From: Symbiodinium natans
Lineage: Eukaryota; Sar; Dinophyceae; Suessiales; Symbiodiniaceae
NCBI GenBank assembly: GCA_905221605.1
Contig: CAJNDS010002658.1
Location: 248,001-312,000, forward strand
Reading direction: 5' to 3'
DNA: 64,000 nucleotides
Shown here: in pieces, positions 23,201 to 29,590 of the stretch
Numbering within the stretch: the stretch's first letter is position 1
How the letters are laid out: every line of letters starts with the position of its first letter
Notes under the pieces: model-generated
Database searches by the model: none
What the model was told of the DNA's origin: nothing
Seen by the model: only the letters and a program-made list of their open reading frames with translations
Position numbers and translations under genes: made by a program

Positions 23201-24182
23201 ATTGTTGTAAGAGCACTTGCTGCTGTTGCTGCTGCATCGTTGCACTCGCAATCGCCTCTTGTGAGTCTTGCAGATCACGCTGTTGAGGCGGTCTACGCTT
23301 TGGCGCACTTCTTTGCGCCATTCATCCCTATCGCCGCAGAGGCCCACTTGACAGTCCCAGTTTCATCCGAAGCTTTGCTCCGAAACCATGCATGCTCTAA
23401 TCCGCGCCACCCCAAAACATGAACCCCCAGCGAGAGCCCATCATCTGAGGACCTGAAAGTAGACACATGTTCGTTTCCATCGCGGATGACAATGGATAGC
23501 ATGAGCACCTTTTTGACAGTGACAATGGTAGGAAGTCTAGCAGCCCTAAAACCAACCTAGTAAGCCTGAACGGTTGAGGTCTGACCTTTGCGGTTGCAAA
23601 GAAAGAAACAGCCAAACTCGCCAAAAGCGCTTTGTGAAGAGGCCATCTTCGCAAAAGTGGGCCAGCCGCCGAGGCCGCCCCATTTTGCGGTTCCTGCCGA
23701 ACTCTTCCGACTTCCTCCAGTACGGGTCTGCCATAACAGGACAGCAGATCACTGGCCTTTCCAGGCCCATCCCCGAGTTGCGTGACGACTTCACAAACTT
23801 GGAGGATGGCAAGGAGGCATTGGGGCCACTGTGCCACTGCACTTCGCAGGGTTCCTCTGACAAGCGCCGTGGTCGCGCCGTTTTCGTTGGTTTGCTTGGA
23901 CTTCGCAGCTGCAGGTCAAGGCAACGTCTTTGCTTTTCAGCCAGCTGGAGGTGAAGAAGGCTGGAGCTGGTTTTTAAGATGCTGGAACTTGCTCTTCCTT
24001 GCATCCTCACTCGGCCCATCCTCTCTCCCCGGCTCACGCCCTGTGTCATCCCAGGTGGACGTGGACACTGCCACCGAGAAGAAGGTGCTTTCCCAAACGG
24101 TTCCTTCTTGCCAAGCGTCTGTTTGATTCTGGGAGTTGGGGAGGCCGAGGCAAAAGCCAAGGCCGAGTCCAAGAAGAAGTGA
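6445..24182 (+). CDS. Methionyl-tRNA synthetase, split gene of about 20 or more exons
   Basis: Charges tRNA-Met with methionine; class I aminoacyl-tRNA synthetase. Exons in order: 6445-6521, 6617 on, to 6849, and 6912-7026 (GST-like domain and linker); 7820-7869 [17 protein letters not shown]; 8003-8042 and 8094-8150 (ends TGADEHG); 8261-8331; 8537-8581 [15 protein letters not shown]; 8781-8835 [11 protein letters not shown]; 9171-9230; about 9604-9657 [10 protein letters not shown]; about 9718-9756 PEFIQPA; 9864-9903 [10 protein letters not shown]; then 19973 on [15 protein letters not shown]; about 20654-20715 [15 protein letters not shown]; 20817-20856; 20918-20969 [18 protein letters not shown]; 21026-21089; 21162 on ([10 protein letters not shown], completing KMSKS); 21269-21317; 21393 on; 21521 on MHNAEL; 21621 on [13 protein letters not shown]; about 22065 [11 protein letters not shown]; 23200-23350 [13 protein letters not shown]; about 23637 EAIFAKVG; and a Lys-rich end at 24182. 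The motif order matches the family with no duplication. Several introns use GC or GA donors. The C-terminal exons are least certain. Confidence 0.88.
6974..7029 (+). repeat. 9-bp GCCTCGCAG/GCCTCGAAG minisatellite in coding sequence
   Basis: Six imperfect copies of a 9-base unit encode Ala-Ser-Gln/Lys repeats in the linker downstream of the GST-like domain. Confidence 0.8.
10133..19666 (+). CDS. Renalase-like FAD-dependent oxidoreductase
   Basis: Renalases oxidise abnormal dihydro-isomers of NAD(P)H, releasing hydrogen peroxide. Exon 1 (10133-10960, 276 codons) starts [18 protein letters not shown] with the GxGxxG dinucleotide fold, then [14 protein letters not shown] (FAD ribose region), [10 protein letters not shown] and [14 protein letters not shown]. 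Exon 2 starts at 18052 ([18 protein letters not shown]). Exon 3, about 18346-18415, reads [13 protein letters not shown], the renalase HKWRYSQV signature. Exon 4 (19472-19507) and exon 5 (19587-19666) join to [19 protein letters not shown] and finish [16 protein letters not shown]. The exon 1 and exon 4 donors are both GA, giving AG|GA at each junction. Intron 1 carries the retrotransposon, yet exon 1 runs open to 11308, so an automatic caller would fuse it with transposon DNA. The gene lies wholly inside a synthetase intron. Confidence 0.85.
11281..11373 (+). repeat. Split direct repeat A1
   Basis: 93 bases, identical to 17658-17750. It begins TGTCAGTTACAAGAGC and ends TTTATCTTT, just before the Gag-like start codon at 11391. 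Confidence 0.95.
11391..12629 (+). CDS. Retrotransposon ORF1, Gag-like protein
   Basis: 412 residues from an ATG 17 bases after repeat A1. There is no recognised enzyme motif. The N-terminal two thirds are mixed alpha-helical. Residues of roughly 320-410 are Ala/Gln/Lys-rich with a heptad-like pattern (a coiled coil around [18 protein letters not shown]) and a basic tail. The position and composition suggest a nucleoprotein or Gag role, which is inferred. It ends in a single TGA at 12627 followed by CTC, after which the same frame stays open for a further 400 codons. Confidence 0.75.
   Translation: MASWADFIKSVETVEPTDEIVTRVAAIFSEQLAAKVPLQAEGLAEDALNAKLANEPPMVAALARRTLRNVEVAAAARRTQASQGANVMVGAHAVQNARALASAIAPCKQADVADLLQKHHLQGLGFHLQADQCLFDSLTAHTEEAKKQGRVPFAFVDLTSKECLPLWVPSDAVGGRFAVRDEDEMALTGASPIANLGDLGRALKGATAVPRFFRSVQQWSAAFWRWAIAAVCAGHWKMTEAVAHHDVILQLAEQERVRSKPPYVAFLYDEMCRRQWARRAEKKDPNWNLAEETHKIDKGLLELVMQRLQPVLQQAGVEVPSSSRGSADAMATQQLATAEAAQRRAEQATKALADAQKKLMDQSAAMTQDAKRKLEDPAKPWSTLTKKQQKTQGWYEKTQERIRQQKMRKTQH
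12630..13829 (+). CDS. Retrotransposon ORF2, methyltransferase-like domain
   Basis: In the same frame as ORF1, separated only by the TGA. It contains [12 protein letters not shown] (glycine-containing SAM-binding loop like C5-methyltransferase motif I), [13 protein letters not shown] (Pro-Cys-Gln as in the catalytic motif IV) and [13 protein letters not shown] (ENP, like the ENV motif). DIRS-type elements often carry methyltransferase domains, and dinoflagellate retroelements with cytosine methyltransferases are known. The sequence is divergent, so activity is uncertain. No in-frame ATG precedes the SAM loop; the first is at 12789, inside the domain. Stop-codon readthrough from ORF1 therefore seems likelier than independent initiation. 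The C-terminal 150 residues are unassigned. Confidence 0.6.
   Translation, partial: LGDTALTGGQLPLPEAVEQLPTVQEALEHVDAIPSASLFLEVFSGECIFTLAVMLTGWVCLRPWDIRFGSEDDVLAFGDAILRLARTGKLGWVHLATPCQTFTFARVPQLREAVFPLGSPGISTRQQMLVDVGNSLASFSVNVAQAQISVGTYFSIENPELSWLWVLPCIQGLRSHEHVGFVRCLFRDFGVPFTKPTLFLHNSPCLHKLGSCPLAWEGKTISLRGTVVWEGRTVFKTHLAQTYPPLLGVKFAECVAQSLDERAALGQAVNVQQGVDLPGALLEAERQQQELLQSSPVPHGLGALPGLSPLEHVAFGLQVAHPSENPAPLCAEMLGAIQFECEHSVDEIDNFRQEKLFRITQLHAVLKELQVDWVKQAPRPITAAPRGVHSRPLVEGFAG
13774..15486 (+). CDS. Retrotransposon ORF3, reverse transcriptase and RNase H
   Basis: Reverse transcriptase motifs: [12 protein letters not shown] (motif A aspartate), [13 protein letters not shown] (motif B) and YVDDFF (motif C; Tyr codon at 14518). 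A DIRS-type RNase H follows: [21 protein letters not shown] and [10 protein letters not shown] supply the acidic residues, with [15 protein letters not shown] near the end. The frame opens after a stop at 13771 and overlaps the end of ORF2 by 56 bases in the +1 frame. It has no ATG before the polymerase domain (a GTG stands at 13786), so expression probably needs frameshifting or non-ATG initiation. The enzyme would copy element RNA to DNA. Confidence 0.93.
   Translation: MQPLVASIHGPLWKALLDECGLSCPLFLQHLQQGFPLVGPLPPCEDESSLHDFPETATVDELRNSRSFLNATVLDSLKELPFSDDILPQVLADAEAGFMTAPRALSPFDLDDKSFTRRIPVREERSSGWRTRIVDHETESGNNLATQPVDKIRHDTLDTLSQIVMEFFARDCEVRLWKRDVSQAFRRVPIQAAHLEFAWTVWIHAGVLLISQHIGMPFGTVSAVYAWHRVGALLSRILRRYFKCPAARYVDDFFGSCRKGLKYHAGVVLSIVSRLLGFPTDAAKDADDAVSMVCLGAQVQAFFSTRQLQTHVAPAKAAKYIRQLSQMLQTGVLAPGEAAKIAGRLGFSVTVSGNKVGRAFIKPFHAQSHAPLHGFSISPLLRRAGEWFVQYLHVCPTSVRTLPAGDCAKVVSWSDASGESQWIASVVNYRGRFWWTRSKTPPQVWTQLLNRSDCQIQFQELLGLLLTWGTFRQALSHNRWLAFVDNMSVLHAVTKGSGGGPEVHLCVGKLWLELATCQVDLHVGRVESKANVSDSPSRDDLSLMALLKATWVEPVFPTWVFELWEGPPVL
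15696..17390 (+). CDS. Retrotransposon ORF4, tyrosine recombinase
   Basis: 564 residues from an ATG at 15696. The C-terminal half has the integrase fold: [13 protein letters not shown] carries the box I arginine in its R-x-S-E context. [17 protein letters not shown] matches box II with the second arginine, with lysine-serine-phenylalanine in place of the usual H-x-x. [15 protein letters not shown] carries the nucleophilic tyrosine (codon 17310-17312). The N-terminal third has no recognised domain and may bind DNA. This enzyme would insert the circular DNA intermediate, consistent with the absence of target duplication and the split repeats. Confidence 0.92.
   Translation: MNELPFVRAQAWVEVALQSWTRGLPEELRKALAQAEHLQINKQVLRVTGAGLILKADYVWIRLESAWQECRTKLLASWRKLALKEDGDAKGAVAHPFQRLKPVDFKAAFDELLQFVSEPSGCPASTWEHQATMVLVSRGFLYSAHLEGLYPDQVAKRSGAAAVQALLRQAVLKANDKGQQLKRQRLCAQTLGGPTGGPDNASSSANVAEFLRKYEPRLKPEPSMGPSKTLAALVAMPQGQAEQWLSTAAAGLKISSQQSSLPSVASGLRLWHSFAVEHLRYAEDQTLPPRSACDALHFLALFRNPGTARNYVSYVRWACVAFHLSTLWWDGQVELALKGLKKQHQANLAGHLRETALLTEDLMAQVLSLCDGLPLHEQFGDLFLLTWQFLLRGPSEAVPCLWGTQAEVHDLPPDRHSALWVSALATVFLRLKKRKNRPEGSLLERPCICKSDVNPMCLGHRLLRRLPQVQAGWRVCSLSAKKMLCKLHRLLSVLQVAGPDRYTWKSFRAGKATSLALAGNSIHQILQAGEWKSAAILRYVDPDVLDLPACLESLSDADGEEAEE
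17429..17657 (+). repeat. Split direct repeat B1
   Basis: 229 bases, identical to 17784-18012 and directly abutting A2. It starts GGGGGTTTTCTGATATCGG and ends GGGAGGATTGTG. Confidence 0.95.
17658..17750 (+). repeat. Split direct repeat A2
   Basis: 93 bases, identical to A1, embedded between B1 and B2. A 33-base spacer separates it from B2. Confidence 0.95.
17784..18012 (+). repeat. Split direct repeat B2, right end of the retrotransposon
   Basis: 229 bases, identical to B1. Host sequence resumes at 18013, and renalase exon 2 starts 40 bases further on. Confidence 0.93.
18143..18240 (+). repeat. CCCTAAA telomeric tract, renalase intron 2
   Basis: About 13 heptamers, nearly perfect, between renalase exons 2 and 3. 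Confidence 0.97.
18522..18613 (+). repeat. CCCTAAA telomeric tract, renalase intron 3
   Basis: About 12 heptamers with one 4-base interruption (AAATAAACCC). With the preceding tract it brackets renalase exon 3 on both sides. Confidence 0.97.
18771..18845 (+). repeat. TTTAGGG telomeric tract, opposite polarity
   Basis: About ten heptamers in the G-rich orientation, 160 bases from the C-rich tract, so the two could pair as a stem. Confidence 0.95.
18846..19210. other. AT-rich segment
   Basis: Strikingly AT-rich, with runs of TATAT and AAATAAAT. There is no coding potential. It lies within a renalase intron. Confidence 0.7.
19366..19430 (+). repeat. TTTAGGG telomeric tract
   Basis: Nine mostly perfect heptamers, ending 40 bases before renalase exon 4. 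Confidence 0.95.
20067..20140 (+). repeat. GGAT/GTAT tetranucleotide microsatellite
   Basis: About 13 GGAT units pass into GTAT units. It lies in a synthetase intron; the open frame across it is an artefact of the repeat. Confidence 0.95.
20191..20237. repeat. TA dinucleotide microsatellite
   Basis: About 23 TA units in an AT-rich intron stretch that extends to about 20350. Confidence 0.97.
22350..22449 (+). repeat. CCCTAAA telomeric tract in synthetase intron
   Basis: Fourteen perfect heptamers between the [11 protein letters not shown] exon and downstream exons. Confidence 0.97.
22660..23010. repeat. Tandem and inverted 30-bp repeats (fold-back)
   Basis: Four or five direct copies of a unit containing AACTCTGGATTCAATTG lie between 22660 and 22830. 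An inverted copy (CAATTGAATCTAGAGCTAGTT) lies at about 22978-22998. The stretch could form a long hairpin. It lies in a synthetase intron. Confidence 0.7.
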
Positions 24183-24561
24183 CGCGCTCGACAATCTGGA
24201 GGCCATGGGCCCGAATGGCCCAAGCACGGAAGGCAGAAGGGGCGGAAGAGCGGGTCTAGGCCACCTAATCACCTAAGCACGGTACTGGCCAGGTCAGGAG
24301 ACAGCCCTTGACAAGGGGCGCGGAGTGCTGTTGTGTATATAGCAAAGTAGCCTTTGTGCCATCAGGAGAGATTGTACAGCCTGACCTGGAAAGCCCGAAA
24401 GCATTTTGCGCTTGCCCCGTGTTGCTGTGTTGTTCTCGCTCTCTGCCTCGCCCTTTGGGACTGGGCCCATACTTCATGAAGCAGTGGCAAAGCTGTGGCT
24501 GCTGTACTTGGCTCGCAGGGAATCCTTGCAACGTGCTCTCTTGATATCTGCGACACTAGGC

Positions 24562-24897
24562 ATGGCCAAGGATGGATACGAGAAGCCCGCGGCCACTGGC
24601 CTTGCCGCGGGCCTGAACAAGGGCTTCATAGTGACCAGGAGGCAGCTGAAGCCGAAGCCGTCCTACCGCAAGGGCAAGAAGTGCGGCAAGGTGGGCCTCG
24701 TCCGTGAGGTAGTCCGCGAGGTCGTTGGCTTTGCGCCCTACGAGCGCCGCATGATCGAGCTGCTGAAGATCGGCTCCGCTTCCACCTTCAAGCGAGCGCT
24801 GAAGTTGGCCAAGAAGAGGTTGGGCACCCACCGCCGCGGCAAGAAGAAGCGCGATGACATGATGGAGGCCGTGGCAGCTATGCGCCGCAAGGGATGA
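24562..24897 (+). CDS. Ribosomal protein eL36, copy 1
   Basis: 111-residue cytosolic large-subunit protein, slightly longer than the animal protein. It reads MAKDGYEKPAATGLAAGLNK, then GFAPYERRMIELLKIGSAST and a Lys/Arg-rich C-terminal part typical of eL36. It is intronless. The frame stays open upstream to 24406, but that sequence has no eL36 counterpart, so the ATG at 24562 is chosen. The 336 coding bases match copy 2 exactly in my reading, while flanks differ from the base before the ATG and from two bases after the stop. Confidence 0.97.
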   Translation: MAKDGYEKPAATGLAAGLNKGFIVTRRQLKPKPSYRKGKKCGKVGLVREVVREVVGFAPYERRMIELLKIGSASTFKRALKLAKKRLGTHRRGKKKRDDMMEAVAAMRRKG

Positions 24898-25483
24898 ACG
24901 TGTGACCGGTCAGGTAGAGAAGCAGACAACCCGTGGAAAGAGAGCACTGTGAAGGAAAACATGCTTCTTGCTTCTAGCGAGTAAAGCCCCAACGTGTCAT
25001 GCAGACATTGTTGCCCACTGTTGATTGCAAGCGCACTGCACGCGTTAGGCCGTCAGGGCTCTGGTTCCCTCGTGTGCCCGCGCACGGGTCAGCGAGTCAG
25101 TCAGACGATCATTACTTAGCAGTCGGCTAGCTAGCCGGGAATGTCGATCGAATAGTGAATGAGTTAGTGACAAACCCGTTGCTGTTCTGGTTCGTGCCAG
25201 CGTAGGTGGTGCTAAGCTGCCAATTGGTGAGTGAGCAAGGCATGTTGGTCAATTGGACAGGTATCCAGGCCTAGCCCTTGGTTAGTTGGAGTGTGGGGGA
25301 CGCGTGTGTTTCTTCACGAGTGTGAGTGCTTGGGCCAGTAGCAATCGCGTTCCTGTCAGTGTTAAGGGCCAGCGCGATTCATCGGGTGATAGTAGTGCCA
25401 GTGCACCAGTACTCTGGAGTTCGTGCAATATGTGTGTGTGTGTGTGTGTGTGTGTCCGCGGCATGTGCAAAGACAGATGGATG

Positions 25484-25561
<78 letters not shown>

Positions 25562-25679
25562 TGAGCTTGTTGGCTTGTTGGTGAATGTAATGCAGAATTT
25601 CATTGTCCGTTGCATCTGACGGCTCATTGAAAGGGGTCCTGAGGGCACCTGGGCTCTGTCCGGAGCTCAACCGAGCAAG
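24898..25679. other. Spacer between the two eL36 copies
   Basis: No gene seen. It holds a TG microsatellite (25428-25456) and a GAT microsatellite (25482-25560). A promoter for copy 2 may lie here, but no defined element is visible; dinoflagellates generally lack TATA boxes. Confidence 0.6.
25482..25560 (+). repeat. GAT trinucleotide microsatellite
   Basis: About 26 units. All three frames are open through it, which inflates open frames on both strands. Confidence 0.97.
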
Positions 25680-26015
25680 ATGGCCAAGGATGGATACGAG
25701 AAGCCCGCGGCCACTGGCCTTGCCGCGGGCCTGAACAAGGGCTTCATAGTGACCAGGAGGCAGCTGAAGCCGAAGCCGTCCTACCGCAAGGGCAAGAAGT
25801 GCGGCAAGGTGGGCCTCGTCCGTGAGGTAGTCCGCGAGGTCGTTGGCTTTGCGCCCTACGAGCGCCGCATGATCGAGCTGCTGAAGATCGGCTCCGCTTC
25901 CACCTTCAAGCGAGCGCTGAAGTTGGCCAAGAAGAGGTTGGGCACCCACCGCCGCGGCAAGAAGAAGCGCGATGACATGATGGAGGCCGTGGCAGCTATG
26001 CGCCGCAAGGGATGA
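25680..26015 (+). CDS. Ribosomal protein eL36, copy 2
   Basis: Same 111-residue protein as copy 1, 1118 bases downstream in the same orientation. Coding identity with copy 1 is complete including third codon positions, whereas the 5' sequence (GAGCAAG before the ATG) and the 3' sequence (AGCAACATT after the shared TGAAC) are unrelated. Tandem head-to-tail copies are normal for highly expressed dinoflagellate genes; identity confined to the coding sequence is not. Confidence 0.97.
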   Translation: MAKDGYEKPAATGLAAGLNKGFIVTRRQLKPKPSYRKGKKCGKVGLVREVVREVVGFAPYERRMIELLKIGSASTFKRALKLAKKRLGTHRRGKKKRDDMMEAVAAMRRKG

Positions 26016-26403
26016 ACAGCAACATTAGCGAAGCCTTACTGCCAGTACTGCCCGCAAAAACCAGGCTTGTCGAAAAGTTGCGCATGCTTAGGCATGCTTG
26101 CATCACGGTTTGGCCGGATTTGCATGATGCTTGTTGTCGGTTGCCTATGCACCCCATAGCTTGAAGTTGCAACAGCATGTGAAAAAGTAAGTTGCCGAAC
26201 ACGCAGCACATTGGGCCAGCTCGTGTCGAATAAAGTTGTAAACACAACATGGCATTGTGTGCAGCTTCTCAGCCACGGCAGAATTACAGTTACAGTAGGC
26301 CCCCTCAGCCAAGACTTGATCAGCAGCTTGCCTGAACATGGTTCGTTTTGCATGGGTTGTTGGAGCATAACACACAGTCTGCCGCCCTCGTGCTGGCCAG
26401 TGT

Positions 26404-27453
26404 CATGGAAATGGACGTCCCGTATCGGTTTCCCTTGGAGGACGCACGCTGGCGAAAGCACCTCTCGGAGGAGGGCTTCGTGGTTCTCGCCGGGGCACTC
26501 TCGCCTGAGGAGGTGGCCATCTTTGACAAAGCGTCGAGGAAACAGATCCCGTAGTCGTCCTAAATGCCGTGCTTGTCGTAAAGTAGCAGAAGTAGAAGTG
26601 CTAGGGCTGCTGCTAGGAGGGCGGTGCTGCCTGAAGACCCAATGAGGTTGAGACAGGGAAGGATCTCTTGTGGACCGACCTCGAGGCTGCCTATGGCGTG
26701 GCACGGGACAGCCTCGAGTCCTGGAAGAAGTGGCCCCTAAGCTGCACGGGCCTCAATACCATGATCACCCAGGATGCTGGGGCCTGGTATGTAAGAGCTC
26801 GGCCTGGGGTCAAAGCTGCCTTTGAACAGATCTGGGAGTCTCCAGACCTGATTGTCTCCATGGATGCCCTCCTCATCTGGCGGCCCTGGTGGCTGGAGGC
26901 CGGCTGGCGGCCCTGCACAGAGGGCCTTCACCTGGATCAGAACCCGTTCAGCAAGCCGGACTTGGAAACTGTCCAAGGCATGGTCCCTTTGCTGACTGTC
27001 AACGCCACCACCGGGGGCTTAGAAGTGGTGCCTCGCAGCCACACGCCCGAGGCGAAGGCCGACCTTTGTCGCGAGTACCCGCACTTGAAATACACTGGAG
27101 ATTGGTGCCCCCTGGATCGGTCATATGAAGATGCAGTCCTCTTGCACGCTGAGCCGGGAGACCTCGTCTTATGGGACTCGCGGACAATCCATGGAGGGCG
27201 TGTGGGGGACGGACAGGTCGAGTCCTTGCCACGTTCTCTGGACCTCGCCAGGCTCTCGGTGACTGTGGCAATGGTTCCGCGCGCGCGAGCAACCCCGGAG
27301 GTTCTGCAGGCTCGGAGAGAAGGTTTCCTGAAAGGGCGAAACTTCAACCACTCGCCCCACGAAGCGGGCACAAGCTCCGGCACGGTGGCCAGTAGATCTA
27401 AGAAGCGCCACTCAATGACTGAGCTCAACGAATCGCAGCTCGCATTGCTCTAG
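26404..27453 (+). CDS. Phytanoyl-CoA dioxygenase-like 2-oxoglutarate/Fe(II) oxygenase
   Basis: Predicted mononuclear iron hydroxylase of the PhyH family. Exon 1 (from ATG 26404 to about 26530) reads WRKHLSEEGFVVLAGALSPEE, the usual N-terminal 'gyvvl...ls.ee' segment. An intron of about 120 bases follows. Exon 2, from about 26652, begins KDLLWTDLEAAYGV. Iron ligands visible are His and Asp in LHLDQNPF (His codon 26929) and the distal His in LVLWDSRTIHGG. The following RLSVTVAMVPRARA supplies the 2-oxoglutarate-binding arginine region. PRSHTPEAKADL is also typical. The substrate is unknown. The protein ends in a basic, Ser-rich tail not needed for the fold. Confidence 0.88.
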
Positions 27454-27940
27454 CCACGGATCCCGTTGCCAGGAGGTTACGGGCCCGCATAGGAATGCCT
27501 TGCGTGCCCCCCCCCTGGTCTGGGCATCGCCATGACGTGCCGTGGCAGGTGTACAGTGCGTCACTTGGCACGATGCGAAAAAATGGCTTGCGACCCTTTG
27601 GCTACTTCAAAGTGGGTGATTTAGGTATAGTTGCGTTTGGACTCTTGGATTCGCCGCCGCATTTGCAAGAGATCAAGAGCATCAAGATGCCACCAAGGGC
27701 TGTTGCACCAGCACCACAAGAGGCAAGGACGCGTGCACACCTAGCTGCACCACACCAGCTTGATGCACAACCACTGCTGTGAACATACAGTAGCCTCCGG
27801 GGTGTCCGGGCCAGTTTGATGTTTCCCTGCATTGCCTGCCTTCGAATGCGCCAAAATGCCGGAGCCATGTTTCCGACCAGGGTAGTTAGGTGTCCGACGG
27901 AAGGGTGGGTTGTAATGTAATGACTTGCGAACTCACCGAG
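27454..27940. other. Spacer
   Basis: No gene recognised. A 95-codon open frame at 27495-27782 shows no known motif. Confidence 0.5.
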
Positions 27941-27942
27941 GC

Positions 27943-28582
27943 CTCATGACTACAGCAAGTGGGACGGCATCGCGCAGTCCCTGGATGAAGAGGCTGACGC
28001 GGAGGCCCGAGAGTCTCAAGCTCAGGCCAGGCCGTCAGAGCAAAGCCCGCCGAAGTGGAGGACCCGATGGCCTGGCCGGTCTGCCAGGAGATCCCGTGGC
28101 ACACTGTCGGGTTCTTTTCCCAGCCTTGCTTTACCAGGTGCAGGTAAGGGGGGGTCTCTGTTTATGAGTCGGTCGGAAGGCCTTTGGTCGACCGCGTCCT
28201 GGATGAGCACTTCGGACCGGAGAAGGCCGAACAGCGGCCGAGCGGTCCCAGCCTTGAAAACAAGGCGAGGCTCGAAGTGGCTGCTGCTCTCTGGGGGGGA
28301 TTCCGGAATCAGGGGCAACTTTTTGGGGTCCTTGTAATAGGGGAATCCTGGAATCCTACATTTTGCGGGTCCACTTTAGGGGCCCCTTGTTTTCGTAAAC
28401 CCCCGTGTGGAGTTGCTCGGAGTTTGCTGTTCGCATCTCTTGGGATGCTCGCTTTGCAGGTGCAGGTGCCCGTCTCTCCCAGCACGGAGCCAGCAGGCAC
28501 AGATCGGAATTTGCTGGAACAGCTGCGCTTCCTGAAGCATCTCAAGCTGCTTCCGCTGCCACAGTACGCCGTGTGCCATTGA
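27943..28582 (+). CDS. Possible gene with Cdc37-like N-terminal motif (unidentified)
   Basis: A probable exon reads DYSKWDGIAQSLDEEADAEA, resembling the DYSxWDxI plus acidic stretch at the N-terminus of Cdc37-type cochaperones; similar starts occur in other proteins. A second likely exon, about 28183-28290, contains DRVLDEHFGPEKAEQR, and a third, about 28459-28580, contains RNLLEQLRFLKHLKLLPLP. All are on the + strand. There is no catalytic motif, and no function is assigned. The region between exons includes short AT-poor spacer. Confidence 0.35.
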
Positions 28583-28780
28583 TCAGTCCGTGCGGACCTC
28601 ACAATGGTGGCCTCGATGAAGGCTGCGGGAGACGAGGCCGAGGGCAGAGTTTTGCATAGCCACGGCCCCTCTCTGATGGCTCCAGGCTTGGCACTCGTAG
28701 TCATAGTCGTTGCAGGCCGTGCTTTTGCGCAGCCGTTTGTCCAAGAGATTCCAGACAGTGCGAACCTAGCGTTAGCAACA

Positions 28781-28858
28781 CGCACACACACACACACACA
28801 CACGCATATATATATATATATATATGTATATACATATATATATATGTGTATATATATA

Positions 28859-28905
<47 letters not shown>

Positions 28906-28962
28906 TTATATGTGTGTATATATATATATGCGTATATATTTATATATACACGTATCCTCCGT
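28781..28962. repeat. CA then TA microsatellite block
   Basis: A short CA run followed by about 150 bases of TA units with interspersed TG. Open frames through it are repeat artefacts. Confidence 0.95.
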
Positions 28963-29106
28963 AGTTACTCTAGTTCTGGCGGAGGGGTCGGAGGGCTCCG
29001 GCATGTCACTGTCGCTGCCTGCCGGCTTCTCGCCTTGATATGGCTGCTGAGCCCGCAGGCTTCGAGGACTCTTTCGGCTTCGCCTTTCGAAGGGTTTTTA
29101 ATGGCT

Positions 29107-29132
29107 TAGGACTTAGGGTTTAGGCCCCAGGG
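29107..29132 (+). repeat. Short TTTAGGG-like tract
   Basis: Three degenerate heptamers (CTTAGGG, TTTAGG). Confidence 0.6.
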
Positions 29133-29590
29133 TTCTTGAGAGGACGTTTCCCACGTGTCAATCATGTTCATGCCCGTTCTTGCCCTTTATGCAGGACCTT
29201 GTCTCTCTCTTTGCGGCAGCGTTGCCAGATGCCAGCAAGGAGCCTCGCGAGACTGTGAGACAAGCCGTGGATAGCCGTGGTATCTGCCATGTCTGCCATG
29301 TCTGCCCTGGCAGGATCCTGATGGAGAAGTGCGGATGCTGCTCGACGCCTTGAGGGAGTTTCTCCGTGGAGTCCATCCGGAAGATGCGGCCGCCAGCGTT
29401 CTGGCAGGCAGCATCTTGCATGTGTTGATGCTCGAGTAGATCCAGTTTTAGCAGAGTCAAGACCTAACATCACACAAAAGCACTCTCAAACGCACACATC
29501 CTTTGTTCGACTGGTGGTGTGGCTGCAGTGTTCAGCTTGGAACCGCCCCCCGCTTTGCCTCATGTGTGTTGTTGCAGCCCTTCGTGTGCG

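Noticed and set aside
23979-24182. EMAPII-type tRNA-binding domain at the synthetase C-terminus
   Set aside because: I looked for the VDLRVG-type signature; only VDVDTATEK is present, without the rest of the fold.
24406-24561. N-terminal extension of eL36 copy 1
   Set aside because: The frame is open, but the extra 52 residues have no counterpart in eL36 and are absent from copy 2.
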